Below, piece by piece: positions 15,423-23,498 of a stretch of 26,695 bases of DNA (its first letter is position 1; every line of letters begins with the position of its first letter). Under the pieces are notes generated by a model, which worked only from the letters and a program-made list of their open reading frames with translations, was not told where the DNA came from and made no database searches. The stretch comes from Rhodospirillales bacterium (lineage in GTDB: Bacteria > Pseudomonadota > Alphaproteobacteria > Rhodospirillales_A > JACZKS01). The position numbers and the translations under genes are program-made. The DNA is taken from assembly GCA_018648445.1 (NCBI GenBank), contig JABGRG010000050.1, forward strand, positions 1 through 26,695, in the 5' to 3' direction.

Positions 15423-16685
15423 ATGACTAAACCCAATTGGGCCGCGCGGGCGGTTAAGGGAACGGTCGACTGGATCGATTATCGCCTTCCCGTGTTTACT
15501 TTTGTCAACCATCACCTGGTTGAATATCCGACGCCACGGAATTTGAACTACTGGTGGAACTTCGGCTCGCTGGCGGGAATCGTGCTGGTCATTATGATTG
15601 CCACCGGCATTTTCCTAGCCATGAACTATACGCCGCATGTGGATTTCGCGTTTGCCAGCGTCGAGCGCATCATGCGCGACGTCAATTACGGCTGGCTCAT
15701 GCGCTACGTGCACATGAACGGCGGGTCCATGTTCTTCCTGCTGGTCTACATCCACTTGTTCCGCGGGCTGTATTACGGGTCTTACAAGGCGCCGCGCGAA
15801 ATTCTGTGGATCATCGGCGTTTTTCTGATTTTCGCCATGATGGGCACGGCCTTCGTCGGTTACGTCCTTCCCTGGGGGCAGATGAGCTTCTGGGCGGCCA
15901 CCGTCATTACATCCATGTTCTCGGCCATTCCGCTGGTCGGCGAAAGCATCGTCAACTGGTTGTGGGGCGGGTTCGCTGTCGGCAATCCGACGCTGAACCG
16001 CTTTTTCTCGCTGCACTACCTGTTGCCGTTCGTCATTTTCGGACTGGTGTTCATTCACCTGTGGGCGCTGCATACGCATAAATCGAGCAACCCGCTGGGC
16101 GTCGAGGTCAAGGACGAGCAGGACACCATCCCGTTCCATCCCTATTACACCATCAAGGATACGTTTGGGTTTGGTGTCATGATGGTCTTCTACATGGCGG
16201 TCGTCTTCTTCGCGCCGGATATGTTCGGCGAGACCATCAATTACGTGAAGGCCAACCCCATGCAGACGCCGCCGCACATCGTGCCGGAATGGTATTTCCT
16301 GCCCTTCTACGCGATCCTGCGGGCGATTTCCTTCGATGTCTGGTTTATCCCGGCCAAGCTGATCGGCGTGGTGCTGATGGGCGGGGCCGTCGGTATTCTG
16401 ATCTTCATGCCATGGCTGGACAGATCCCCCGTGCGCAGCGCGCGCTTTAGGCCCATCTACAAGCAGTTTTTCTGGATTTTCCTGCTCGACTGCCTGATCT
16501 TGGGTTACGTTGGCGCCAAACCGCCGGAGGGGGCTCTGATCGCAATCGGTCAGGCGGCGACCTTCTATTACTTCTTCCATTTCATCGTGATCGTGCCTTT
16601 GGTCAGTGTGCTGGAAAAACCGCGGTCCTTGCCCGCGTCCATCAGCGCCGCCGTTACCAAGGCTCCGGCAAAGGGAGCCTCGTGA
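15423..16685 (+). CDS. petB: Cytochrome b subunit of the bc1 complex
   Basis: A 420-residue cytochrome b with eight predicted membrane helices. It carries both hemes of the bc1 complex: ligand pairs H97/H198 and H111/H212, each pair 14 residues apart within its helix. The quinol-oxidation site motif PEWYF is present near residue 286, and the CD-loop reads [12 protein letters not shown]. The ATG at 15423 follows AGGGGG at 5 bases. The stop shares its last base with the petC ATG, so translation of the two is coupled. Length and order are typical of alphaproteobacterial fbc/pet operons. Confidence 0.97.
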   Translation: MTKPNWAARAVKGTVDWIDYRLPVFTFVNHHLVEYPTPRNLNYWWNFGSLAGIVLVIMIATGIFLAMNYTPHVDFAFASVERIMRDVNYGWLMRYVHMNGGSMFFLLVYIHLFRGLYYGSYKAPREILWIIGVFLIFAMMGTAFVGYVLPWGQMSFWAATVITSMFSAIPLVGESIVNWLWGGFAVGNPTLNRFFSLHYLLPFVIFGLVFIHLWALHTHKSSNPLGVEVKDEQDTIPFHPYYTIKDTFGFGVMMVFYMAVVFFAPDMFGETINYVKANPMQTPPHIVPEWYFLPFYAILRAISFDVWFIPAKLIGVVLMGGAVGILIFMPWLDRSPVRSARFRPIYKQFFWIFLLDCLILGYVGAKPPEGALIAIGQAATFYYFFHFIVIVPLVSVLEKPRSLPASISAAVTKAPAKGAS

Positions 16686-17464
16686 TGCGCAAATTCATCC
16701 TTGCTACATTTGCCATCAGCCTTCTTGGCGCCTTCAGCCTTTTGGGCATGGGATCGGCTTTGGCCTCTGGAGATACGCCCAAGCCGCCTTCACACAAATG
16801 GTCTTTCAGTGGGCCCTTCGGCAGCTTCGAGCGGCCTGCCCTGAAACGCGGCTTCCAGGTTTACAGCGAGGTTTGTTCCAGCTGTCACGGGCTTTCCCTG
16901 GTGGCTTACCGCAATTTGGCCGACATCGGTTTCTCCAAGGCCGAAATTGCCGAGATTTCCGCTGAGGCCGAGGTCGAGGACGGTCCTGACGACGAAGGCG
17001 AGATGTACTTCCGCCCGGCTCGCGCATCGGACCGGTTCGTTTCGCCGTTCGAAAACGACAACGCCGCGCGCTCCGCCAACGGCGGGTCCTTGCCGCCGGA
17101 TCTTTCGCTGATCGTCAAGGCCCGCAACGGCGGATCCGATTACATCTTCGCGCTGTTGACCGGTTACAGGGAAGAAGCGCCCGAGGGTTTCGAGATGAAC
17201 GAGGACATGTACTACAACGAGTACTTCCCCGGCCATCAGATCGCCATGTTGCCGCCCCTCGACGACGAGGCCGTAGAATACGAGGACGGCACCAAGCCGA
17301 CGTTGACGCAGCACGCCGAAGACGTAACGGTCTTTCTGGCCTGGGCCGCGTCGCCCGAGCTTGAAGCCCGCAAGCGCCTGGGCATCAAGGTTCTGGTTTT
17401 CCTTCTGGTTCTGACCGGCATGCTGTTTGCCCTGAAACGTCAGATCTGGGCAAAACTTCACTGA
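16685..17464 (+). CDS. petC: Cytochrome c1
   Basis: A 259-residue cytochrome c1, the last bc1 subunit, which hands electrons to soluble cytochrome c in the periplasm. It has a signal peptide of about 28 residues (cleavage after ALA-S), a heme-binding CSSCH at C64, C67, H68, a likely axial Met at M188 in HQIAMLPP, and a C-terminal membrane anchor (residues 233-250). The ATG at 16685 has GGGAG 7 bases upstream; a GTG one codon earlier is also possible. It overlaps the petB stop by one base. A strong hairpin follows. Confidence 0.96.
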   Translation: MRKFILATFAISLLGAFSLLGMGSALASGDTPKPPSHKWSFSGPFGSFERPALKRGFQVYSEVCSSCHGLSLVAYRNLADIGFSKAEIAEISAEAEVEDGPDDEGEMYFRPARASDRFVSPFENDNAARSANGGSLPPDLSLIVKARNGGSDYIFALLTGYREEAPEGFEMNEDMYYNEYFPGHQIAMLPPLDDEAVEYEDGTKPTLTQHAEDVTVFLAWAASPELEARKRLGIKVLVFLLVLTGMLFALKRQIWAKLH

Positions 17465-17491
17465 GCGGCGGCTCATAGCCAATTGAGACAA

Positions 17492-17528
17492 GGGGCCGCC
17501 GGTTTCCACCGGCGGCCCCGTCATTTTT
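17492..17528 (+). terminator. Intrinsic terminator of petABC
   Basis: A perfect 12-bp stem (GGGGCCGCCGGT at 17492-17503 and ACCGGCGGCCCC at 17508-17519) with a TTCC loop is followed four bases later by TTTTT. It lies 27 bp after the petC stop and just before the next gene. Confidence 0.82.
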
Positions 17529-17547
17529 CACGAGAAAGCGGACCAAA

Positions 17548-18720
17548 TTGAGACTTTCGCGCGACCATAGGAACGTCGGCATCCTCAGCCTCTGTCAGGC
17601 CCTGATGTCCACGGCGCAGACCGTCCTGATTATTCTGAGCGGTCTGGTCGGTGCCATGCTGGCCGCCGACAAGGCGCTGGCCACGCTGCCGATTTCCAGC
17701 GTGGTCGTTGGTACCCTGATGACCACGGTTCCGGCGTCGTTCCTGATGAAACGGGTGGGCCGCCGCGCGGGCTTCATATTCGGATCGGCCCTGGGGCTGG
17801 TGGGCGCGCTGATCGCCGCCCTTGCCATCTATCTCCAGTCCTTCTGGCTTTTTTCGCTTGGGACTTTGGTCATCGGCGGCAACGTCGGGTTTTCCCAATA
17901 CTACCGTTTTGCCGCCGCTGACGCGGTGGCCGCCAATTTTCGCCCGCGCGCCATTTCACTGGTTTTGGCGGGCGGTGTCATCGCCGCGATCATCGGACCT
18001 GAACTGGCCAAGGCGACGACCGATTTGATGGCCCCGATTCCGTTTTTGGGCGCGTACATGACCATTGCCGCCATTCCCGTGATTAGCGCCGCAATCCTGT
18101 CGTTTCTGGACATTCCGAACCTGAGCGCCCACGAAGTCGCCGATCCCGGCCGGCCGGTTTTGGAAATCGCGCGCCAACCGGCCTTCGTCGTGGCGGTACT
18201 GAGTGGAATGGTCGGTTACGGTGTCATGAGCCTGGTGATGACGGCGACGCCGCTGGCCATGATCGGTTGCGGGTTCGGAGTGGCGGACGCGGCCATGGTT
18301 ATTCAATGGCACGTGGTGGCCATGTTCGCGCCGTCGTTCGTTACGGGAAACATCATTCAGCGCTTCGGCGTGCTGCGCGTGATGCTGTGCGGAGTGGTGT
18401 TGCTGGCGGCATGCACCGCGGCTGCCTTGGCCGGGCTGGACATCGTTAATTTCTGGCTGGCGATGGTGACGCTGGGGCTGGGATGGAATTTCGCCTTCGT
18501 TGGCGCGTCCACGCTGCTGACCGAAACCTATCAGCCGTCGGAACGCGCCAAGGTGCAGGCGACCAACGACTTTTTCGTGTTCGGTTCCGTGGCCCTGGCC
18601 TCGCTGTCGTCGGGGGCGTTTCTGCACTATTTGGGATGGGATGCTGTGCAACTGTTAGCCCTGCCGTTCCTGTTTGTTGCGGCGGGTGCGATTTTGTGGC
18701 TCGAATACCAGCGGCGCTAA
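17548..18720 (+). CDS. MFS transporter
   Basis: A 390-residue major facilitator with about twelve hydrophobic helices. The loop between helices 2 and 3 carries MKRVGRRAGFIFG, a form of the MFS signature. The sequence resembles a proteobacterial subgroup of uncharacterised MFS proteins (opening with LSLCQAL); the substrate is unknown. The start is TTG at 17548: there is no ATG before helix 1, and the next ATG (codon 20) would cut into it. The ribosome site is poor. It lies 20 bp after the petABC terminator, so some read-through from petC may drive it. Its stop overlaps the stop of the convergent cytochrome gene by 4 bp. Confidence 0.85.
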   Translation: MRLSRDHRNVGILSLCQALMSTAQTVLIILSGLVGAMLAADKALATLPISSVVVGTLMTTVPASFLMKRVGRRAGFIFGSALGLVGALIAALAIYLQSFWLFSLGTLVIGGNVGFSQYYRFAAADAVAANFRPRAISLVLAGGVIAAIIGPELAKATTDLMAPIPFLGAYMTIAAIPVISAAILSFLDIPNLSAHEVADPGRPVLEIARQPAFVVAVLSGMVGYGVMSLVMTATPLAMIGCGFGVADAAMVIQWHVVAMFAPSFVTGNIIQRFGVLRVMLCGVVLLAACTAAALAGLDIVNFWLAMVTLGLGWNFAFVGASTLLTETYQPSERAKVQATNDFFVFGSVALASLSSGAFLHYLGWDAVQLLALPFLFVAAGAILWLEYQRR

Positions 18721-19103
18721 TTATCCTCGGCGCCCGCGTTGACCCAGCGGCGCAGCATTTCCTTCTCGCATTTGGACAGTTTTTTGCGCCCGTGCGGCAT
18801 CTGCAGTTCAGGCGCGGCGCGTCCTTCCACCAGCACGATGAAATTGCTGGTCAGCGCGCTTCCCGGAACGACGATGGGCCCGTGTTTGGTGCCTTTCATC
18901 AGCCCCGCATAAGTGCTGAGGTCGAGCCCGCTTTCCTTGAATCCGTCGCCGCCGGGCTGGTGGCATTCCAGGCAACGCAATTCCATAATCGGAAAGACGT
19001 CACCTTCAAACGAGATTTCTTCGGCGGCAAGCAGCGGGGCCGGGCCGGGAACGATCAAAGCGGCAAAGAGGGTGGCAATGGCAATTTGGGCGAGTTTCAG
19101 CAT
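18717..19103 (-). CDS. Small secreted c-type cytochrome
   Basis: A 128-residue secreted protein with a signal peptide of about 26 residues (cleavage near LLAAEE) and one heme site CLECH. The fold-level hints IMELRCLECH, the GLDLSTYAGLMKG segment and a late WVNAGA are those of the planctomycete-type cytochrome c domain (PSCyt1) also found in proteobacteria. A possible axial Met lies in LQMPHGR. Its electron partner is unknown; nearness to petABC may be coincidence, as it is read the other way. Two ATG codons in a row begin the frame; I take the second, since GGGAG then lies 6 bases upstream. A plausible sigma-70 promoter lies in front. Confidence 0.85.
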   Translation of the reverse strand: MLKLAQIAIATLFAALIVPGPAPLLAAEEISFEGDVFPIMELRCLECHQPGGDGFKESGLDLSTYAGLMKGTKHGPIVVPGSALTSNFIVLVEGRAAPELQMPHGRKKLSKCEKEMLRRWVNAGAEDN

Positions 19104-19166
19104 CATCCTCTCCCTGTTTCCGCGCCGCCCATGAAGAACCTTGGCAGCGCGGTTTGTTACTTTAAC

Positions 19167-19196
19167 ATTATAACACTTTTAAGCAGGCCATGCGAA
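19167..19196 (-). promoter_or_regulatory. Candidate sigma-70 promoter of the small cytochrome gene
   Basis: On the minus strand a perfect -10 TATAAT (19172-19167) lies 18 bp downstream of TTCGCA (19196-19191), a four-of-six match to -35. Transcription would start near 19160, leaving a leader of about 55 bases before the cytochrome start. The local AT-rich stretch stands out in this GC-rich sequence. Confidence 0.45.
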
Positions 19197-19197
19197 C

Positions 19198-20079
19198 CTA
19201 CAGGACCCGCCCGGCGATCGCGCCCAATTTGTCCGCCATGGATGGATCGCGAGCCTCGGGCGCGGTTTGGATGGCGACGCTCAGCGCCGTCTGGCAACCG
19301 CAGCCGCAGGTTTCGCTGCGCCCGACCAATTTGGGAATGGCCTGTTTGATCAGGGCGCGGCCATTGTCGGCATTTTCCATGACCACCTTGATCACGGCGT
19401 CAACGGTGACCTGTTCGTGGCCTTCGTACCAGCAGTCGTAATCGGTGACCATGGCGATGGAGCAGTAGCAGAGCTCGGCCTCGCGGGCCAGTTTCGCCTC
19501 GGGCATGTTGGTCATGCCGATGACCGAGCAACCCCAGCTTCGGTATAGCTGGGATTCGGCCAGCGTCGAGAACTGCGGGCCTTCCATGGCCAGATAAGTT
19601 CCACCGCGAACCATTTTCAGGCCCAGTTCCTTGGCCGACGCCTCAACCGCGTCGCCGACGCGCGCGCACACCGGATCACGAAACGCCATATGGGCGACCA
19701 TGCCGGTGGAGAAGAAACTTTTCTCGCGCTTGAACGTGCGGTCGATGAACTGATCGACCAGCACGAAGGTTCCCGGCGGCAGCTCTTCCTTGAGCGAGCC
19801 GACGGCGCTAACGCCGATGATTTCGGTGACGCCCGCACGTTTCAGGGCGTCGATATTGGCGCGGTAGTTGACCTCGCTGGGCGGAATCCGATGGCCGCGG
19901 CCGTGACGCGGCAGAAACACCAGTTTCTGTCCGTCGAGCGTGCCGACTAGTAGTTCATCAGAAGGCTCGCCGAAGGTCGAGGCGACCTTTTCCCAGCACG
20001 CGTCTTCCAATCCATCGATGTCATAGACGCCGCTGCCGCCGATGATACCAATTACCGGGGGCGTTCCGGGTTCCGCCAT
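19198..20079 (-). CDS. mtnP: S-methyl-5'-thioadenosine phosphorylase
   Basis: A 293-residue enzyme that splits methylthioadenosine with phosphate into adenine and methylthioribose-1-phosphate, the first step of methionine salvage after polyamine synthesis. It has the phosphate-binding IGGSGVYD near residue 14, the FLPRHGRGHRIPPSEVNYRA signature, the SAVGSL segment, and MEGPQFST with GMTNMPEAKLAREAE for purine and ribose binding. The C-terminal ETCGCGCQTAL carries a cysteine cluster seen in close relatives. ATG at 20079 follows GAGGAT. No other salvage genes lie in the window. Confidence 0.95.
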   Translation of the reverse strand: MAEPGTPPVIGIIGGSGVYDIDGLEDACWEKVASTFGEPSDELLVGTLDGQKLVFLPRHGRGHRIPPSEVNYRANIDALKRAGVTEIIGVSAVGSLKEELPPGTFVLVDQFIDRTFKREKSFFSTGMVAHMAFRDPVCARVGDAVEASAKELGLKMVRGGTYLAMEGPQFSTLAESQLYRSWGCSVIGMTNMPEAKLAREAELCYCSIAMVTDYDCWYEGHEQVTVDAVIKVVMENADNGRALIKQAIPKLVGRSETCGCGCQTALSVAIQTAPEARDPSMADKLGAIAGRVL

Positions 20080-20108
20080 GCCTTGATCCTCTCATATTTC
20101 GTGGGGTT

Positions 20109-20153
20109 GGTTGATTGGCGCCATTTTTTCAGGTTCTTGCGCTGGCATCAACC
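20109..20153 (-). other. Interrupted inverted repeat in the mtnP leader
   Basis: GGTTGAT (20109-20115) and ATCAACC (20147-20153) can pair, with an inner GCGC/GCGC stem and an AT-rich loop. It lies 30-74 bases before the mtnP start, in the 96-bp gap behind the dienelactone hydrolase. There is no U run, so it is not a normal terminator; a leader structure is possible. Low confidence. Confidence 0.3.
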
Positions 20154-20175
20154 GGGAAGCGAGGATCAGGGGCAT

Positions 20176-20841
20176 TCAGGCGAGGTTTTTTCTGAGGAAT
20201 TCCATTGTCCGGTCCCAGGCCAGGGCGGCGCTGTCGGCATGATAGCTTGCGCGGCGGTCACAATTGAAGCCGTGCCCGCCCGGATAGAGGTGAACCGGAA
20301 TTCTTGGGTGGGCAAGCCGTATCTTTTCAACATCCGCCAGCGGGATGGCCGTATCTTGTTCGCCGAAATGAAGAAGCATCGGACAGTTCGGTGTTTCATC
20401 CAGAAAGTCCACAATCTGCCCGCCGTAAAAACCAACCACGACCTCGGAGTTCAGGCGCGTTGCGGCGAGCCATGCCAACGATCCTCCCCAACAAAACCCT
20501 ACCACGCCAACGGCGCCAAATTGGCGGGCGGCGTCAACCGCGGCGGCCAAATCGGCCACGGCGTTTTCCCAAATCATGGCGGCTTTCAAGTCCCGGCCCC
20601 GGGCGACACCGGGTTCGTCGTAGTCCAGTTCGACCCCCGGTTCGATCCTGTCGAAAAGGGCGGGCGCAACCGCCGCATAACCCTGCGCGGCAAGACGGTC
20701 GCAGATGTCCCGGATATGGCCGTTTACACCGAAGATTTCCTGGATGACGACAATCGCCGCCCTGGGTTTGTTTTCTGGCTGGGCGCAATAGGCCGCTAGC
20801 TGGTGCCCGTCATTGGCGGTTAGCGTCAGTGAATTGTCCAT
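20176..20841 (-). CDS. Dienelactone hydrolase family protein
   Basis: A 221-residue alpha/beta hydrolase of the dienelactone hydrolase family. The triad is visible: C117 in GFCWGG, D163 in EQDTAIP and H190 in GGHGF, with the family glutamate E35 in IQEIFGVN. True dienelactone hydrolase opens a ring lactone in chlorocatechol breakdown, but many family members act on other esters or have no known substrate, and no aromatic-degradation genes lie close by. The ATG at 20841 is preceded by GGGAGG at 5 bases; a TTG codon one step upstream is less likely. No signal peptide, so it is cytoplasmic. Confidence 0.92.
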   Translation of the reverse strand: MDNSLTLTANDGHQLAAYCAQPENKPRAAIVVIQEIFGVNGHIRDICDRLAAQGYAAVAPALFDRIEPGVELDYDEPGVARGRDLKAAMIWENAVADLAAAVDAARQFGAVGVVGFCWGGSLAWLAATRLNSEVVVGFYGGQIVDFLDETPNCPMLLHFGEQDTAIPLADVEKIRLAHPRIPVHLYPGGHGFNCDRRASYHADSAALAWDRTMEFLRKNLA

Positions 20842-20918
20842 CAAGGCCTCCCTTCATCCATCCCGTGATGTTGGAGGGGAGACATTGGATTTCAAACCCA
20901 CAGAATTGGAAACGTCGT

Positions 20919-22019
20919 TTAAACGTTGAAGCGGAACAACATTACGTCGCCGTCGCGGACCTGATAGTTGCGGCCTTCCTGGCGCATTTTTCCGGCATCC
21001 TTGGCACCGTGTTCGCCGCCCAGCGCCACGAAGTCGTCATAGGCGATGGTCTCGGCGCAAATGAAGCCGCGCTGGAAGTCGGTGTGGATGGCGCCTGCCG
21101 CTTCGGGCGCGGTGGCCGGTGCGCGCACCGTCCACGCCCGCGACTCCTTCGGCCCCGTGGTAAAGAAGGTCAACAGGTCCAAAAGTCCGTATCCGGCACG
21201 GATCACCTTGGTCAGGCCGGTTTCCGTCAACCCCATGGTTTCCAGGAATTCCTGTTTTTCGGCGGCGTCCGCCAATTGGGATATCTCCGATTCGATATGG
21301 GCCGAAACGACCACCGATCCCGAACCTTCGGCGTCCGCCATTTCGGCCACCGCCGCGGCCAGACCGTTTCCGTCGGCGATAGAGGCTTCTTCAACGTTGC
21401 AGGCGTAAAGCACGGGCTTGGCCGTCAGCAGTTGAAGCTGATGGAATATGGCCATTTGATCGGGAGCGATCTTGGCTTTTCGTGCCGGTAGACCATCCTG
21501 CAATACCGCCAGTACGGGTTCCATCACGGCCAGACGGGCAACCAATTCCTTGTCGCCGCCTTTGGCCCGCTTTGCGGTGGCTTCAACCCGGCGCTCCAGG
21601 CTTTCCAGATCGGCCAGCAGCAATTCCGTGGAAACCACCTCGGCGTCGCGCACGGGATCGATCGTGGCTTCGGTGTGTGTGATATTTTCATCTTCAAAGC
21701 AGCGCAGCACATGGATGATGGCGTCCACTTCGCGGATGTTGCCCAGGAACTGGTTGCCCAGGCCTTCGCCCTTGCTGGCGCCGCGCACAAGCCCGGCGAT
21801 GTCGACGAATTCCAGATGCGTCGGTACTCTCTTGGCCGATCCGGTAATCTCGAAAATGCGATCCAGGCGCGCATCGGGCACCGCCACGCGGCCCGTATTG
21901 GGCTCGATGGTGCAAAACGGATAGTTGGCGCTGTCGGCTGCCGCCGTTTCGGTCAGCGCATTAAACAAGGTCGACTTGCCAACGTTGGGCAAGCCCACGA
22001 TACCGCAGTTAAATCCCAT
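20919..22019 (-). CDS. ychF: Redox-responsive P-loop ATPase YchF (Obg family)
   Basis: A 366-residue YchF/OLA1 protein, a ribosome-associated Obg-type NTPase that prefers ATP. It shows GLPNVGKST (G1), FVDIAGLVRGASKGEGLGNQF (G3 and switch), NVEE in place of NKxD (G4, typical of the ATP-preferring group) and a C-terminal TGS domain ending RDGDVMLFRFNV. The length matches the family. It begins one base after the pth stop, the usual pth-ychF pairing. It is the last gene of prs-rplY-pth-ychF. Confidence 0.97.
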   Translation of the reverse strand: MGFNCGIVGLPNVGKSTLFNALTETAAADSANYPFCTIEPNTGRVAVPDARLDRIFEITGSAKRVPTHLEFVDIAGLVRGASKGEGLGNQFLGNIREVDAIIHVLRCFEDENITHTEATIDPVRDAEVVSTELLLADLESLERRVEATAKRAKGGDKELVARLAVMEPVLAVLQDGLPARKAKIAPDQMAIFHQLQLLTAKPVLYACNVEEASIADGNGLAAAVAEMADAEGSGSVVVSAHIESEISQLADAAEKQEFLETMGLTETGLTKVIRAGYGLLDLLTFFTTGPKESRAWTVRAPATAPEAAGAIHTDFQRGFICAETIAYDDFVALGGEHGAKDAGKMRQEGRNYQVRDGDVMLFRFNV

Positions 22020-22020
22020 T

Positions 22021-22683
22021 TCAGGTCTTTCGATTCTCGCCGGGTTTTTCGCCGGGTTTTTCGCCGGGTTTTTCGTCTGTTTCTTCGGCCGCTTCTTCGC
22101 GCTTTTTATGAACGGGCGGGTTGATGATCAGCGACACCTTGGTCATGAACCCGGCATCATCGCCATCGGCCAATAGCGGAAATGCTTCGGCGATGGCTTC
22201 CATTAGTTTGCTGACCCATTTGCCTTCGGTCTTGGAAAAGTCCTTAAGCACATGTCCGACCACGCGTTCCTTGCCGCCGGGATGGCCGATGCCGATGCGC
22301 ACCCGGGCGTACTTGGGCGTGATGCGCGAATGAATGGAGCGCAAACCGTTGTGTCCGGCGTGACCGCCGCCACGCTTGACCCGGATTTTGCCGCCGGCAA
22401 GGTCCAGTTCATCGTGAAAGACAATGACGTTCTCTGGCGCGATCTTGAAAAAGCGCACAGCCCCCAGCACCGCATCACCCGAGCGGTTCATATAGGTCAT
22501 GGGCTTGAAGACCATAACTTTGCGACCGGCGACTTCGCCCTCGGCCAGCTTTCCGTGGAATTTGGTACGGAAGCGCGAGAAACGGTGGCGGTGGACGATT
22601 TCGTCCACCGCCATGAATCCCACATTGTGGCGATTTCGAGCGTAGTCGGAACCGGGGTTTCCGAGGCCGACCACCAGAAGCAT
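22021..22683 (-). CDS. pth: Peptidyl-tRNA hydrolase with repeated charged tail
   Basis: A 220-residue Pth, which frees tRNA from dropped peptidyl-tRNA. Catalytic residues are in place: N9 in GLGNPG, H19, N66 in MTYMNRSG, D91 in FHDELDL and N112 in GHNGLRS. The first 190 residues are the whole enzyme; the last 30 form a charged tail, EEAAEETD followed by three EKPG units from a 12-bp DNA repeat. ATG at 22683 has an excellent AGGAAGGA upstream. It lies 33 bp behind rplY and 1 bp before ychF. Confidence 0.96.
   Translation of the reverse strand: MLLVVGLGNPGSDYARNRHNVGFMAVDEIVHRHRFSRFRTKFHGKLAEGEVAGRKVMVFKPMTYMNRSGDAVLGAVRFFKIAPENVIVFHDELDLAGGKIRVKRGGGHAGHNGLRSIHSRITPKYARVRIGIGHPGGKERVVGHVLKDFSKTEGKWVSKLMEAIAEAFPLLADGDDAGFMTKVSLIINPPVHKKREEAAEETDEKPGEKPGEKPGENRKT
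22038..22073. repeat. Three 12-bp tandem repeats in the pth 3' end
   Basis: CGCCGGGTTTTT occurs three times in a row on the plus strand. In the coding direction it encodes the KPGE units of the Pth tail, and since the unit is 12 bp, copy changes keep the reading frame. Confidence 0.95.
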
Positions 22684-22716
22684 GTTCGTTCCTTCCTCGC
22701 GTGGAGAAGGCGAAGA

Positions 22717-23397
22717 TTACTCCTTGGCTTCTTCCTCGCCTTCCGTTCCTTCGCCTTCGACGCCTTCTTCGCCTTCCTCGCCTTCCTCGCCTTCTTCGCC
22801 TTCGGCGGCTTCGGCGGCTTCAGACTTGACGACCGACGGAGCGGCGATGGTGGCGATGGTGAAGTCGCGATCGGTAATCGCCGATTCAGCGCCTTCAGGC
22901 AGATCAATATGACTGATGTGAATCGAATCGCCCAGCTCAAGGCCGGTCAGATCAATGGTGATGCTTTCCGGAATGGCGGCGGGAATGCAAACCAGCTCCA
23001 GCGAACGGCGAACGATGTTGAGAACACCGCCGACCTTGAGGCCCGGCGACAGTTCTTCGTTCACGAACAGTACGACGACCTCGACGTTGACCTTGGTATC
23101 AGCGCTAAGGCGCATGAAATCAACGTGGATCGGACGGTCCGAAACGGGGTCGAACTGAACGTCGCGCGGAAGAACCCGCTCGGCGCCTTTGCTGCCAGAG
23201 ATTTCAAACACGCGTCCGAAAAAGCCGGGCTTGTTCAATTCCTGATTAAGTTCGAGGGGATCGACCGAAATCATGGAGGGTTCAATTTTGCCACCGTAGA
23301 TAACGGCGGGGACACGACCGGCGCGACGCGTTGCACGGGCTGCCCCCTTACCTGCCCGTTCGCGAGGCTCGGTCGCGAGAATATTCTTATCAGCCAT
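22717..23397 (-). CDS. rplY: 50S ribosomal protein L25 (general stress protein Ctc type)
   Basis: A 226-residue long-form L25. The N-terminal domain (residues 5-95) binds 5S rRNA and starts ILATEPRERAGKGAARATRRAGRVPAVIYGG; the C-terminal TL5/CTC domain follows. The tail is strongly acidic, with GEE repeats from 9-bp DNA units, as in many alphaproteobacterial L25 proteins. I start at 23397 (MADKNI) because AAGGAG lies about 10 bases upstream; the frame opens further but into the leader. The order prs-rplY-pth-ychF is conserved in the class. Confidence 0.96.
   Translation of the reverse strand: MADKNILATEPRERAGKGAARATRRAGRVPAVIYGGKIEPSMISVDPLELNQELNKPGFFGRVFEISGSKGAERVLPRDVQFDPVSDRPIHVDFMRLSADTKVNVEVVVLFVNEELSPGLKVGGVLNIVRRSLELVCIPAAIPESITIDLTGLELGDSIHISHIDLPEGAESAITDRDFTIATIAAPSVVKSEAAEAAEGEEGEEGEEGEEGVEGEGTEGEEEAKE
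22762..22797. repeat. Four 9-bp units in the rplY 3' end
   Basis: Units reading GCCTTCTTC or GCCTTCCTC repeat four times at 22762-22797, with degenerate copies on both sides. In the coding direction they encode the GEE run of the L25 acidic tail. Codon variation (GAA versus GAG) shows that the repeat is not brand new. Confidence 0.85.
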
Positions 23398-23426
23398 TTG
23401 TTTTAACTCCTTAGGCGGATGGGTGT

Positions 23427-23450
23427 CGTCGGCCTCCAGGGGTGCCGACG
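23427..23450 (-). other. Hairpin in the rplY leader
   Basis: CGTCGGC (23427-23433) and GCCGACG (23444-23450) form a perfect 7-bp stem with a 10-base loop, 30-53 bases before the rplY start, in the 101-bp gap after prs. There is no U run, so it is not an obvious terminator. It might be a leader element for L25 or an RNA processing site; this is speculative. Confidence 0.35.
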
Positions 23451-23498
23451 TAAATCGCGCCCGCAATACTGGGCTTGGGCGCTCTGGTCAACCGTTTA

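Noticed and set aside
15615..16580. Minus-strand frame of 321 codons opposite petB
   Set aside because: The translation is low-complexity, rich in charged residues and opposite an unmistakable cytochrome b gene.
22252..23406. Plus-strand frame of 384 codons spanning pth and rplY
   Set aside because: Antisense shadow of two conserved genes; its Phe-Ala-rich part is just the reverse of the GEE repeat.
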